DNA of 64,000 bases from BCD1 sp942492125 (GCA_942492125.1 CALODM010000039.1:128526-192525), one strand, 5' to 3'. Counted from the first letter of the stretch, positions 28,178-37,396 are shown. Program-made: numbers and translations. The notes: generated by a model from the sequence alone, not told the origin.

Positions 28178-28447
28178 ATGAAGCACATCAATCTGAAAAT
28201 CAGCGGTAAGGTACAAGGTGTTTGGTATCGGAAATCGACCTGTGATGAGGCCAGACGACTGGGTTTAAAAGGGTTTGTCAGGAATCAGCCGGACGGTTCG
28301 GTTTATGCGGAAGCTGAGGGAGAGGAAGAGGTTTTAGAACAGTTTGTTGCCTGGTGCAAAATAGGGCCGAGGCTTGCACGAGTTACGGAGGTGGTCGTTG
28401 AAGAGGGACCGGTGGTACAATTTACGACGTTTGAGGTGATGTATTGA
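28178..28447 (+). CDS. acyP: Acylphosphatase
   Basis: An 89-residue protein from the ATG at 28178 (a TTG nine bases upstream is less likely). It has the acylphosphatase fold markers KISGKVQGVWYRKSTCDEA, with the phosphate-binding loop and catalytic Arg, and GFVRNQPDGSVYAEAEG, with the catalytic Asn. It hydrolyses acyl phosphates such as 1,3-bisphosphoglycerate or acetyl phosphate in the cytosol. Length equals the family norm (about 90). It converges with the desaturase gene across a strong two-way terminator. Confidence 0.93.
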   Translation: MKHINLKISGKVQGVWYRKSTCDEARRLGLKGFVRNQPDGSVYAEAEGEEEVLEQFVAWCKIGPRLARVTEVVVEEGPVVQFTTFEVMY

Positions 28448-28456
28448 AGGACTTCA

Positions 28457-28514
28457 TTTTTCTTATAGGAATGGCTTCGTTGATCGATCAATGAAGCCAT
28501 TCCTGTAAGAAAAA
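28457..28514. terminator. Bidirectional terminator between acyP and the desaturase gene
   Basis: A hairpin with 22-base arms (28457-28478 and 28493-28514) and about one mismatch. It is flanked by T-runs on one side and A-runs on the other, so it can act on both converging transcripts. Confidence 0.85.
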
Positions 28515-28548
28515 ACCATGATAACCGGTTCCCCTGGCCCCCAAGGTA

Positions 28549-29529
28549 TTACATACCGATCCATTCGAATTGGTATTGCTTCTCAGGAACCCTGAGCCGT
28601 TCAGAAACGCGTTGTAGCCTTTGGGGGAGTTTCATCAGATAATCTCTGGCTTTTTCAGCCTTATCATTAAGCCCTTTAATATTGGCGACTTCCCAGGTTT
28701 CCAGGAGGTGCTTTAAAATATCCACGTAATCCTCGGCAGTATAAACCCGGATCCGTTGGGCAGCATCCGAAAAGTGGGTGAATAATTCCCCAATGGCTCC
28801 GCCGGTTTCTCTCATAAAATGAGCAGGCATGACAATTTTCTTGCGCATCATATCTTCAAAAGCCAGCATCATCTCACTGGGGTCAAATTCAAAGATGCGT
28901 TTGACAAAATCCATATAGGCATTGGCATGGCGGGCTTCGTCAGCTGCGATCACGCCGCACATCTTGGCCAGTTTCGTATTGGAGGAATTTTTCGCAAGAG
29001 CAGCTACCCGGCGGTGAGAAATATTGGTTGCTTTTTCCTGAAAGCTTGTATAAACAAAATTTCGGTATGGGTCATGGCTTGTTCCTATATCAAAACCATC
29101 ATTGATCAAATGTTGGGTAGAGATTTCAACAGATCTCATATTGACCCGGCCACTCAGGTACAGATATTTGTTTAGAAGGTCTCCATGGCGGTTTTCTTCA
29201 GCTGTCCAGGCACGGATCCATTTTGTCCAGCCATTTTCCAGGTCTTCGGGGTCAACGCCGTCAAGAGCCATCAGCCATGTTTCATAAGTGGGCAGCGCTT
29301 CCTCGGTAATAGTGTCCCCGATCAGAACGGCTAACAGGTCATAATCCATCTCCTTGGCGAGTTCCTGAAGTTCTTTTACTTCTTCAAAAAAATGTTCATT
29401 TCGGGCATCGGGCAGGAAATCAGATGGTTGCCAGTTTTCTTCAATGGGTTTTAAATAAGTTTGCATTAGATCTGCCATTGATTGCTCAATGGTTTTCATA
29501 ACTTCCAAACGTACGTTAGGTAATTTCAT
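28549..29529 (-). CDS. Acyl-[acyl-carrier-protein] desaturase
   Basis: A soluble di-iron desaturase of 326 residues from the ATG at 29529 (MKLPNVRLEVMKTIEQSM). A longer in-frame start at 29616 adds 29 residues unlike the family. The two iron-binding ExxH motifs are visible as WTAEENRHGDLL and AADEARHANAY, and the first ligand Glu lies in LPTYETWL. The enzyme introduces a double bond into acyl-ACP using ferredoxin and oxygen, which matches an aerobic lifestyle. Ferredoxin also links it conceptually to the Kor enzyme, though not by position. Confidence 0.92.
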   Translation of the reverse strand: MKLPNVRLEVMKTIEQSMADLMQTYLKPIEENWQPSDFLPDARNEHFFEEVKELQELAKEMDYDLLAVLIGDTITEEALPTYETWLMALDGVDPEDLENGWTKWIRAWTAEENRHGDLLNKYLYLSGRVNMRSVEISTQHLINDGFDIGTSHDPYRNFVYTSFQEKATNISHRRVAALAKNSSNTKLAKMCGVIAADEARHANAYMDFVKRIFEFDPSEMMLAFEDMMRKKIVMPAHFMRETGGAIGELFTHFSDAAQRIRVYTAEDYVDILKHLLETWEVANIKGLNDKAEKARDYLMKLPQRLQRVSERLRVPEKQYQFEWIGM

Positions 29530-29727
29530 ACTATTGACAAAGGGTTTGTTTGCTTGAATAATGCGTAAAGTTGCAGAAATAAAAAAAATAATCCAAACAG
29601 GACTTTGCCTGTTCAATGATATGTAAGTTGCTTTTTATTGTAAAAGACCCTTTTTTTCAGAAAAAAGAGGGTGTCTCAAAAGGCATCCAGGAGAAAATGG
29701 TCCTCTGATTTAAAACCCGTTTCAGGC

Positions 29728-30948
29728 TTATCGCAAAATTAGCAACTTCATCATCTCCACCGCTGCAGTCTCTGCCTTGATCCTGATGAAATCACGAGCC
29801 GTTTCGTCTCCGACTTCATAGGTGATACTTTCTGCGTCAAATTGTTTTAAAAACCATCCTTTACTGATGGGCTGATTAAATTTGCCCGGCTGGTGATCTG
29901 GCGTGTATCCCTCCAATGATGCACCAAGGTTGCCAATCCAGTAATCATGAAAGCCATACATGGTGGTGGTGAACGTAGAGTCGAAAGTGTAATAAAGGTC
30001 TTTTTGGGTAGAATGAAAATCGAGCCCTAACACCAAATTGCTCTTATTGGATTTAACTTCTCTGACTATAAAGTCAGCCACCAGCCTGGTTTCCGGTTGT
30101 TTGTAGAAAGCCCAGTCCCGGTTCATGTCAATGCCCCCTGCATTGTGTCGCCAGTGGCCGAGATCAACGCCGTCAGGGTTCATTAGGGGGAATATCATGA
30201 TGCGGTATTTTTTCCGAAAATCTCTCGCCATTTTGGTGTCGGAGAGCAGTGTTTCCACGAAAGCTTCCATGGCCAGGTAACCCGTTACTTCGGGTGGGTG
30301 TTGCCTGCTTAGAATGGCGATAACGTCTTTGCCTTTTTTCGGTTCTGATCCCAGATCAAGAAAATACATATCTCTTCCAAGTTTACTCTGGCCTATGATA
30401 GAAAAGTCCACTTCCGGGTGCAAAGCAATATTTTGACACCAGTTTTTGATCTTTTGGGAATTGATAACCTCCTGTCCGGCCACCCATAAAGTATCCGGAG
30501 ACAACCAAAGTTCCAGAACCATATTCTGATTGTCAAAAGGGTAAATATGGGCTATATCCAGGCGTTCCCAAAGATTCCCGTCCTTGCTGACTTTAGGCCA
30601 ATACCTGTGGTTGGCCTTTTCGTAATCCAGGAGGAGGTTTATTTTCCTGGTAGTGTCAGACCAAATCCTGAATGCATACCAGGGACTTGGATTAATGGGG
30701 TAATTTTCCGGCGTGATTTTTACGGCAAAGGTACTGTCGTTGAGTTGGGAGAAGTCATTCAAACGAGCCCCATCGAATTGGTTGTCAGCATAGACGCCAG
30801 CCAGGTGGTAAGTCATTTTCTTTTGCAGTCTTATTGGCTGATCCGATGTTTCCGTGGGGTCAGGGAATTCGAAATTGGAAGCCATATATCGGTTACATCC
30901 CAACAGGAGAAAAAAGGAAAGCATCAGAACGTGTCTTAAGTATGGCAT
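29728..30948 (-). CDS. M14 family zinc carboxypeptidase lipoprotein
   Basis: About 406 residues from the ATG at 30948, which gives a lipoprotein signal (MLSFFLLLGC, lipobox LLGC). An upstream ATG at 31029 would add a hydrophobic extension. The zinc site follows the M14 pattern: His and Glu in SRQHPPEVTG, then His in LDFHST. The catalytic Glu is in ITYEVGDET, and RHNAGGIDMNRDW is the substrate-binding Arg/Asn region. It trims peptides at the cell envelope. The N-terminal 150 residues form a beta-rich domain as in AGBL/CCP-like bacterial enzymes. It sits directly downstream of metG. Confidence 0.87.
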   Translation of the reverse strand: MPYLRHVLMLSFFLLLGCNRYMASNFEFPDPTETSDQPIRLQKKMTYHLAGVYADNQFDGARLNDFSQLNDSTFAVKITPENYPINPSPWYAFRIWSDTTRKINLLLDYEKANHRYWPKVSKDGNLWERLDIAHIYPFDNQNMVLELWLSPDTLWVAGQEVINSQKIKNWCQNIALHPEVDFSIIGQSKLGRDMYFLDLGSEPKKGKDVIAILSRQHPPEVTGYLAMEAFVETLLSDTKMARDFRKKYRIMIFPLMNPDGVDLGHWRHNAGGIDMNRDWAFYKQPETRLVADFIVREVKSNKSNLVLGLDFHSTQKDLYYTFDSTFTTTMYGFHDYWIGNLGASLEGYTPDHQPGKFNQPISKGWFLKQFDAESITYEVGDETARDFIRIKAETAAVEMMKLLILR

Positions 30949-31032
30949 AAATAATTGATTGATAAAAAACATCCCGAACATGGCGGTAGCCAAAATCCGG
31001 GAAGTTTTTTTATAAAAAATATTCAGCAATAA

Positions 31033-33153
31033 TTATCTGACGACAAACCCATTGCCGAATCCCTTTTCAGGGCTCACAAAACCGAGCTTTCCCTCATTGT
31101 CCTCAGCCATCAAAATCATTCCTTCCGATACAATGCCTCTCATCTTTCTCGGTGCCAGGTTCGCAACTACCACAACCTGCTGGCCGATGATGTCTTCCGG
31201 TTTATAAAATTCGGCAATTCCGGATAGAATTGTTCGTGTTTCATTGCCCAGGTCGATAGTCAGGTTCAACAGTTTGTCTGCCTTAGGAATCTTAGTGGCA
31301 GCAGTGATGGTGCCAGTTCGAAGATCCGTTTTTGAGAATATGTCAAAAGTCGTCTCCGGTTTGATGGGTTCCCGCTGATCGGCTTTTTCCGCCTCAAGAA
31401 TTCTGGTCATCTTTTCTTTTTGAGCTTCTATGATCTCGAGCCTGCTTTTATCTTTCCGGTCATTGATCTTGGCAAATAAAATTTCCGGTTGCCCGATTTT
31501 ATGCCCGGAAGCGATAAAGGCTACTCCTTTGTCCAACTGTTTCAAAATGGTATTGAGATCTCCGTTTTTCAATGCCTCCTTTCCGAGTAATTTGCGAATA
31601 CGAGGCGAAGTAAATGGAATAAATGGCTCACTGAATACGGCCAGTAAACTCATGATCTGCAGACTGAAAAACATGGTGTTTTTAACTTCCTGGCTGTCCG
31701 GGTCTTCCTTCCATAATTTCCAGGGCTCTTTTTCCTGGAAATAAGTGTTTCCGTAGGATGCCAATTCTATAAAAGCATTGGAAGCCGCTTTGAAATTGAA
31801 CGTATCAAAATTGTCGATCAATTCCTTGACCAGCTTTCTCAAAGGTGCATAGGCTTCATTGAGATCCAGCGTGGATTCGGGGACTTCGCCTTCATAGTAT
31901 TTGTTGGAAAGCGATACTACCCGGTTGATGAAGTTCCCCAGTTTGTCCGCCAGCTCTTTATCGTAAAAATCAATGAAATCATCCCATTTGAAATCTGCAT
32001 CGCGGTTTTCAGGCATGTTTCTGATCAGAGCATACCTGAGCGCATCCTCTTTATTTGGGAAATCCTTGAATGATTCTAGATATTCGTGTTGTTCGATACC
32101 CCAGCCTTTGGATTTTGAGAATTTACGCCCTTCAAAATTGAGGAACTGGTTGGCAGGAACATTCTTGGGCAAAACATAATTCCCAAATGCTTTTAGCATG
32201 GCCGGGAATACGAGGCAATGGAAAACGATGTTGTCTTTACCTATAAAGTGGATGAGTTCGACATCTTCCCCCTTCCAGTATTCTTCCCAGTTTTTATTGT
32301 TGTCAATGGCCCACTGTCGAGTAGAAGAAATGTAACCAATAGGAGCATCAAACCAGACATAAAGTACTTTGCCTTCGGCGCCATCGAGAGGTACCGGAAT
32401 GCCCCAGTCGAGATCTCTGGTAATGGCTCTGGGCTGCAGGCCATGATCCAGCCATGATTTGCATTGTCCCACCACATGGTTTTTCCAGGTTTTTGGATCA
32501 TGATGGAATTGGCCGTCAATGGTACCCTTTTCGATCCATTCTCTGAGCCAGGCCTCGTGTTTATCCAGTTTAAAGTACCAGTGTTTTGTTGGTCTTAACA
32601 CAGGACTTTTGCCGCTGAGGGTAGAGACAGGGTTGATGAGTTCGGTGGGAGAGAGGTCAGAACCGCAATTTTCACATTGATCGCCGTAAGCTTCAGGATG
32701 ATCGCACTTTGGACAAGTACCTGTGATATACCTGTCAGCGAGAAATTGGTGAAATTCTTCGTCGTAGTATTGTTCGGAATTTCTTTCTTCAAATTCGTCG
32801 CCTTTCTCGTACAGTTTCTTAAAAAAAGCCTGAGCCGTTTCTGCATGCAGGCCGGCACTTGTACGGTGATAATAGTCAAACGAAATACCCAGTTTTTCAA
32901 AAGTCGATTTATTGAGCTCGTGATATTTGTCGATAATTGCCTGCGGAGCAATACCTTCTTTTTTGGCACGAATGGTAATGGCTGCTCCATGTTCATCTGA
33001 TCCACAAACCCAGACGACATCTTTGCCCAACAGACGCAGGTAACGGACGTAAATGTCTGCGGGAAGGTATGCTCCTGCGAGATGCCCAAGGTGTAAGGCC
33101 CCATTGGCATAGGGCAGGGCTGAAGTGATCAGGTATTTTTTTGCTTGACTCAT
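31033..33153 (-). CDS. metG: Methionine-tRNA ligase
   Basis: A 706-residue class I aminoacyl-tRNA synthetase that charges tRNA-Met. Visible are the HIGH motif HLGH (residues 21-24) and the KMSKS motif as KFSKS in FEGRKFSKSKG. A four-cysteine zinc knuckle is present (CPKCDHPEAYGDQCENCGSD), and a C-terminal OB-fold tRNA-binding domain starts near residue 600 (FDIFSKTDLRTGTI...). Full length. A -7 box flanked by an inverted repeat lies upstream. Confidence 0.96.
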   Translation of the reverse strand: MSQAKKYLITSALPYANGALHLGHLAGAYLPADIYVRYLRLLGKDVVWVCGSDEHGAAITIRAKKEGIAPQAIIDKYHELNKSTFEKLGISFDYYHRTSAGLHAETAQAFFKKLYEKGDEFEERNSEQYYDEEFHQFLADRYITGTCPKCDHPEAYGDQCENCGSDLSPTELINPVSTLSGKSPVLRPTKHWYFKLDKHEAWLREWIEKGTIDGQFHHDPKTWKNHVVGQCKSWLDHGLQPRAITRDLDWGIPVPLDGAEGKVLYVWFDAPIGYISSTRQWAIDNNKNWEEYWKGEDVELIHFIGKDNIVFHCLVFPAMLKAFGNYVLPKNVPANQFLNFEGRKFSKSKGWGIEQHEYLESFKDFPNKEDALRYALIRNMPENRDADFKWDDFIDFYDKELADKLGNFINRVVSLSNKYYEGEVPESTLDLNEAYAPLRKLVKELIDNFDTFNFKAASNAFIELASYGNTYFQEKEPWKLWKEDPDSQEVKNTMFFSLQIMSLLAVFSEPFIPFTSPRIRKLLGKEALKNGDLNTILKQLDKGVAFIASGHKIGQPEILFAKINDRKDKSRLEIIEAQKEKMTRILEAEKADQREPIKPETTFDIFSKTDLRTGTITAATKIPKADKLLNLTIDLGNETRTILSGIAEFYKPEDIIGQQVVVVANLAPRKMRGIVSEGMILMAEDNEGKLGFVSPEKGFGNGFVVR

Positions 33154-33180
33154 GTATTATATTTTTCTAACGACGGCGAA

Positions 33181-33209
33181 GGTACGGCAAAAATAAAAGC
33201 TACCGTACC
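33181..33209 (-). promoter_or_regulatory. metG promoter: -7 box inside a GGTACGG inverted repeat
   Basis: On the minus strand TATTTTTG (33188-33195 on plus coordinates, reading CAAAAATA) is an exact -7 match about 35 bases before the metG ATG. It is enclosed by the perfect 7-bp inverted repeat GGTACGG (33181-33187) / CCGTACC (33203-33209), which could be an operator. Confidence 0.4.
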
Positions 33210-33426
33210 GGTGACCGGCTTATTTTTTATTCGAATGAAAATCTGATAGTATTTGATACTACCTCATTTCGGGTATATTAGTCTTTTCAATAGTTTTTTT
33301 TTCAAAAAAATTCCATTTTTCGCAATAATATCCAAAAAGGGCCGTTTTTCTCACATACTAATGCAAAAGAATATCCCTGCAAAACCCAAATGACGTTAAG
33401 CTTTGGAATTCTCTGCAAGAATTAGA
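33210..33426. other. Intergenic stretch upstream of a small-RNA promoter
   Basis: No gene is supported in this AT-rich segment between the divergent metG promoter and the promoter at 33427. Confidence 0.4.
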
Positions 33427-33458
33427 TTTGCATTATCTTAAAAAAGATATTACTTTTG
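33427..33458 (+). promoter_or_regulatory. Consensus Bacteroidota promoter (TTTG-N20-TACTTTTG)
   Basis: TTTG at 33427-33430 and TACTTTTG at 33451-33458, separated by 20 bases, match both promoter elements. It points into non-coding DNA that ends in a strong terminator about 120 bases later. Confidence 0.65.
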
Positions 33459-33464
33459 TAAAAA

Positions 33465-33587
33465 CGAAAATATTAGAGCTGCCTTTGGTAGACCTGAAGA
33501 CAGACTCAAAATATAACTGGGGTTTAGTTTTATTTCCGAAAAGTGTGGTGCCGTTGGCTTCCACGCTTTTCTTTTTTTAGCCTATTC
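33465..33587 (+). ncRNA. Putative small RNA with own promoter and terminator
   Basis: A transcript from the promoter at 33427-33458 would begin near 33465 and end in the T-run after the hairpin at about 33538-33578, about 115-120 nt. It contains a small CTGCC-TTT-GGTAG hairpin near the 5' end. No open reading frame of note is present, and it matches no RNA family I recognise (no SRP, 6S, tmRNA or RNase P signature). The DUF1015 gene begins about 90 bases after the terminator. Confidence 0.5.
33538..33587 (+). terminator. Intrinsic terminator of the small RNA
   Basis: GAAAAGTGTGG pairs with CCACGCTTTTC (11 bp, one G-T pair) across a short loop, followed by a T7 run. A textbook Rho-independent terminator on the plus strand. 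Confidence 0.8.
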
Positions 33588-33672
33588 TATTTTTGTGTCA
33601 AAGCGTTCGATTTCGATTTTTTTTCTTCTTACTTAGCCTTTTTAATCTTATATTAGACACAAAATTCGTGTC

Positions 33673-34804
33673 ATGCATATACGCCCTTTCTCAGCCATTT
33701 TTCCCAATAAAGATTACATTTCTTCAGCTGATTCTTTCTTCGAATCCGTAAAATTTGAATACCCGGAATATGTACTAAGTGGTTTCTTTAATGAGCGAAA
33801 ACCTTCCGGTATGTATATTTACCAAATCGATACAAAACGGCATCCCTTCATTGGTTTAACTTGTTGTGTTGATGTGGAAGATTATATCAAGGGGGATATC
33901 AAAAAACACGAAAATACACTTCCTGCCACTGAACAATTGCATGTGCAGTTTATTGCTGAGAAGAAAAACGGCCGTAAAACCTCTGGTGCTCATCTACAGG
34001 AATGTGGAAACACTGGATGATTGGATGCAGCAGTTCATCAAAAAAGAAAAACCTGAATTCGAAATGGAATTCGAGGAACCCGTCGAAACCCACAGGTTTT
34101 GGGCCATCAGAGAGGAAGGGGACCTCGATTTCTTGAAGCAGCTTTTTTTAAAAATCCCTAAATGCTATATAGCTGACGGGCATCATAGGATGGCTGCAAC
34201 CCGATTGCTGTACGAACGGGCCAAAAAGAATCCCAAAAAACACAAACATGATAAAATCCTTTGTACTTTCTTTCCGGTCAGTGAACTCGAATGTTATGAT
34301 TACAACAGGGTGATTCACAACCTGGAAACCATCAGTATGGCTACTTTTATGGCGTTGCTTTCACAGGTCTTTGATATCGAACCTATGGAACAAGGTGGCA
34401 AACCTACGCAGAAGCATGAGATAACCATGTATTTGAGAAAAGAATGGTTCAGGCTTCGTTGGAGACGTCATGTGCTGGCGGAATATAAAGATCAGAGAGT
34501 CATCCTGGATACAATGCTGCTCAATGAAAAAGTGCTCAGGGATATCCTGAAAATGGGGGAGATCCGTACCGATGAAAGAATTGAATACGTGGAAGGCCCT
34601 CAAGGAATTGAGCCAATTACCAAAAAGGTGAACAGAGATGATCATTCCGTCGGTTTCTGTCTTCATCCGCTTTTACTGGAAGAATTAATCCTTATTGCGG
34701 ACGACGATAAGGTACTGCCCCCCAAATCCACCTGGTTCGAACCCAGGTTGAAAAACGGATTGATTGTAAAGGAGTATTACAAAAAAAATAACAGGAACTC
34801 CTGA
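33673..34804 (+). pseudogene. DUF1015 family protein, interrupted by one frameshift
   Basis: The N-terminal part (MHIRPFSAIFPNKDYISSAD... to FIAEKK) and the C-terminal part (AVKPLVLIYRNVETLDDW... to the stop at 34804) lie in different frames. Removing one A from the A5 run at 33964-33968 joins them into one protein of about 376 residues. It has the DUF1015 landmarks IKKHENTLP, CYIADGHHRMAATRLLYE (His-rich site) and HPLLLEELILIADDDKVLPPKSTWFEPRL. The family is widespread, sometimes near serine-pathway genes, with no proven function. A base-calling error in the A-run is the simplest cause; true inactivation cannot be excluded. Confidence 0.8.
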
Positions 34805-34844
34805 ACCTGATTTGATTCATTTGGATAATCATAAAAAAACTATC

Positions 34845-35813
34845 ATGAGTTTTATAAGGCTTCTTTTCCTTATGGCTGCTGCCTTTTTTTTAACATGTTG
34901 TAATGATACTGTCATCAATGTTGAAAAATCCGGAAGGGAAGCACCCGGACTAGCCCGTTCCGGGGCTAAAACATACCTCATGGTATTGGGTGTCGCTCAG
35001 GATGCAGGTTATCCTCAGGCAGGCTGTAACAAGGCATGTTGTAAACCATTTTGGGCAGGACAGGCAAAAGAACGTTATACCAGTTGCCTGGGCATTATCG
35101 ATGAAGATTCCGGCCAAGCCTGGATGTTTGATGCCACCCCGGATTTTAAATTCCAAATGCAGGAGTTACTCAGGAACGGACAGAAGCTTTCGGGGATATT
35201 CCTTACCCATGCCCACATTGGGCACTATACCGGATTGATGCATCTTGGCAGGGAAGTGATGGGAACCAGTGATACACCTGTTTTTGCCATGCCAAAAATG
35301 GCTGAATTCCTGCGACAAAATGGCCCATGGAGCCAGCTTGCCGATTTAAATAATGTTCAGATAAATGTTTTGAAGGCCGATTCTACCATCATCTTAAACA
35401 AAAATTATAGCGTAACCCCCTTTATCGTACCACACCGGGATGAATTTTCAGAAACGGTTGGTTATAAGATTGAAGGTCCGCTCAAGTCTGTTTTATTTAT
35501 TCCGGACATCAATAAATGGGAAGTCTGGGACAGGGATATTATTGAAGAAATCAAAAAAGTTGACCTGGCTTTTCTGGATGCAACTTTTTATCAAAACGGA
35601 GAGATTCCAGGCAGGGATATGAGTGAAATACCTCATCCTTTTATGGAGGAGAGTATGGCAAAATTTCAGGCTTTGTCCCCGGAAGAAAAATCCCGGGTAC
35701 ATTTCATTCACTTTAATCATACCAACCCCGTGTTGCGAAACACCTCACAGAAACAGCAGGTTTTGAACCTTGGGTTTAAGGTTTCAGAAGACCTCATGGT
35801 GATAGATATTTGA
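34845..35813 (+). CDS. MBL-fold metallohydrolase lipoprotein (PqqB-like)
   Basis: A 322-residue protein from the ATG at 34845, chosen because it gives a lipoprotein signal (MSFIRLLFLMAAAFFLTCC). The mature part begins LMVLGVAQDAGYPQAGCNKACC, as in PqqB-like beta-lactamase-fold proteins. The metal motif is FLTHAHIGHYTGL, where HxHxxH lacks the usual Asp (HAHIGH instead of HxHxDH), followed by the later VPHRDEFSE and HFNHTNP histidines. No other PQQ genes are nearby, so a PQQ role is doubtful. It ends exactly where the convergent methyltransferase gene ends (stop codons abut). Confidence 0.82.
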   Translation: MSFIRLLFLMAAAFFLTCCNDTVINVEKSGREAPGLARSGAKTYLMVLGVAQDAGYPQAGCNKACCKPFWAGQAKERYTSCLGIIDEDSGQAWMFDATPDFKFQMQELLRNGQKLSGIFLTHAHIGHYTGLMHLGREVMGTSDTPVFAMPKMAEFLRQNGPWSQLADLNNVQINVLKADSTIILNKNYSVTPFIVPHRDEFSETVGYKIEGPLKSVLFIPDINKWEVWDRDIIEEIKKVDLAFLDATFYQNGEIPGRDMSEIPHPFMEESMAKFQALSPEEKSRVHFIHFNHTNPVLRNTSQKQQVLNLGFKVSEDLMVIDI

Positions 35814-36431
35814 TCAATCTGTTTTCTGGAGCATTAAAGTGCTCATGCAACGTTCGTCATTGACATTGACCGTTTTTAAAGGTTCTAGAAAAGTCAGTCG
35901 GTGTTGTCGCATTATTTTGGCAAGCATATTCTTGGTTAAAAGATACCTGACAGATCCGTCCGGAATGTGATGAACGCCGGATTCAATTTCCTCTACAACC
36001 TTTTCAATTCCAATGTTGGAGGTCATCCGGATAAAAAGGGTGCCTGAGGGTTTGAGCAACCTGACCAGTTCCGCAAACATCTTTTCAAAATGCTGGTGGC
36101 TTTTGGCAAAGTGTAAAACGGCACTGCAAATGATATGGTCAAAAAAACCGGAATCAAATTCAAGGTAACGGAGATCCGCAATTTTGACTTTTTCTGGGTG
36201 AAGGTCAATTTTCAGACTGTTGGCTGATTGTACCAAAGCTTCCAATGCCTCCTTTTGGGCATCAACAGCATATATGTCAAAGTTGTTTTTTAATAACCAA
36301 AACAGGTTTCGGCCACTACCGCACCCGGCATCAAGAATCCTGTGATCCGGCTTATACCTGCCTTTCATGATCTGATCCAGCAGGTAAATATCAATATTTT
36401 GTAGTTCGTGCCTCAATTCGGAAACATCCAT
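35814..36431 (-). CDS. Class I SAM-dependent methyltransferase
   Basis: A 205-residue Rossmann-fold methyltransferase. Motif I is ILDAGCGSGRNLFWLL, the acidic residue at the end of strand 2 is in IYAVDAQKEAL, and motif IV is DHIICSAVLHFAKS. A short C-terminal extension (LEPLKTVNVNDERCMSTL) resembles a tellurite-resistance TehB-like subgroup, but the substrate is not evident. No signal peptide. Confidence 0.85.
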   Translation of the reverse strand: MDVSELRHELQNIDIYLLDQIMKGRYKPDHRILDAGCGSGRNLFWLLKNNFDIYAVDAQKEALEALVQSANSLKIDLHPEKVKIADLRYLEFDSGFFDHIICSAVLHFAKSHQHFEKMFAELVRLLKPSGTLFIRMTSNIGIEKVVEEIESGVHHIPDGSVRYLLTKNMLAKIMRQHRLTFLEPLKTVNVNDERCMSTLMLQKTD

Positions 36432-36584
36432 TGTCGAAAGGATAAAAGATTAAAATTTAAATGTAGAAATCTCGAAACATGAAGATTGATTTTGGTTGAC
36501 AAAGATCGATTGAGATGGCATGGGAACAATTTGTCACTAATTTTGGCAGCATGCTCATTAAAAATAACCTGAAACTCAAAAGGA

Positions 36585-37328
36585 CTACTCCACAAAAAGA
36601 ATATTCTCCTCCTCCAGCAGGGGCATCAGATTGTATTTGAGGTGAAGTTGTACCGTTGCCAGTACATCCTTTTCACAGTATTTGGCAATGCGCTTCAGGT
36701 CCTTTTCTTGCCAGTACACTCTGCCGACTTCACTGCCATCGATATCATCTTTTGGGGAAGGGAAGCCAAAGAGGGCGGCAAGTAGTTTCAGTGAGGTATA
36801 ATTTTTATAATCCCCGAATTTCCAGAATTCCAGGGTGTCGATGAGGTGTTTGGTCTCCCAGGGTTTTTTTCCGGCTATGTCAAGCAGTGCTGGTAATGGC
36901 AGTTGATTGACCAGCATGCGACGGCATACGTAGGGTACGTCAAATTCCCGGATATTATGACCACAGAGATGGTGTTTGTTGGGATTGTTGTAATGTTGGT
37001 TCAGTAATTCTGAAAAGTCTTCCAATAGTTTTTTTTCGTCATCGTCCGCGAAAGATTTAAGCCGGACGGAAAGTTTTTTACTGTCTTTGTCCCGGTACAC
37101 CAAACCGACCGAAATACATATGATTTTACCGAATTCAGCATAAATTCCTGCTTTATCGGTGTAGGCCTCAGAAGCTTCCTCTTCAGTGATTGGTTCTTCA
37201 TATTTACGCAGGACGCTGCGTGCTTTTAGTTTCCATAGGTCCTGGAATGTTTCGTCCAGATCATCAAAGGTCGCTTTTCCGGATACGGTTTCGATATCCA
37301 GGAAAAGAATACTGCCAATATTTGCCAT
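36585..37328 (-). CDS. Predicted 3'-5' exonuclease, PolB-like (DEDD superfamily)
   Basis: A 247-residue protein from the ATG at 37328 (MANIGSILFLDIETVSG); a longer start at 37427 overlaps the metH stop and adds non-homologous residues. The DEDD catalytic residues are visible: LDIET (Exo I), GHNIREFDVPYVCRR (Exo II), and YCEKDVLATVQLH (Exo III), a DEDDy-like pattern with the Tyr ahead. It resembles the exonuclease domain of family B DNA polymerases without the polymerase, a stand-alone type seen in Bacteroidota. Likely role: trimming of DNA or RNA 3' ends. Confidence 0.85.
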   Translation of the reverse strand: MANIGSILFLDIETVSGKATFDDLDETFQDLWKLKARSVLRKYEEPITEEEASEAYTDKAGIYAEFGKIICISVGLVYRDKDSKKLSVRLKSFADDDEKKLLEDFSELLNQHYNNPNKHHLCGHNIREFDVPYVCRRMLVNQLPLPALLDIAGKKPWETKHLIDTLEFWKFGDYKNYTSLKLLAALFGFPSPKDDIDGSEVGRVYWQEKDLKRIAKYCEKDVLATVQLHLKYNLMPLLEEENILFVE

Positions 37329-37396
37329 AGCTTGTTTTTTTTGGGAAAAATACAAAAAAACTGTTACCTGCCGAACCCATTTCCCCGGTAAAATTT

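Noticed and set aside
33465..33587. SRP (4.5S) or 6S RNA
   Set aside because: The conserved SRP tetraloop region and the 6S open-bubble arrangement are not visible. Only promoter and terminator are clear.
34812..34844. Upstream TTG start for the MBL-fold lipoprotein
   Set aside because: The ATG at 34845 begins a proper lipoprotein signal peptide. The extra residues before it are polar and would spoil the signal.
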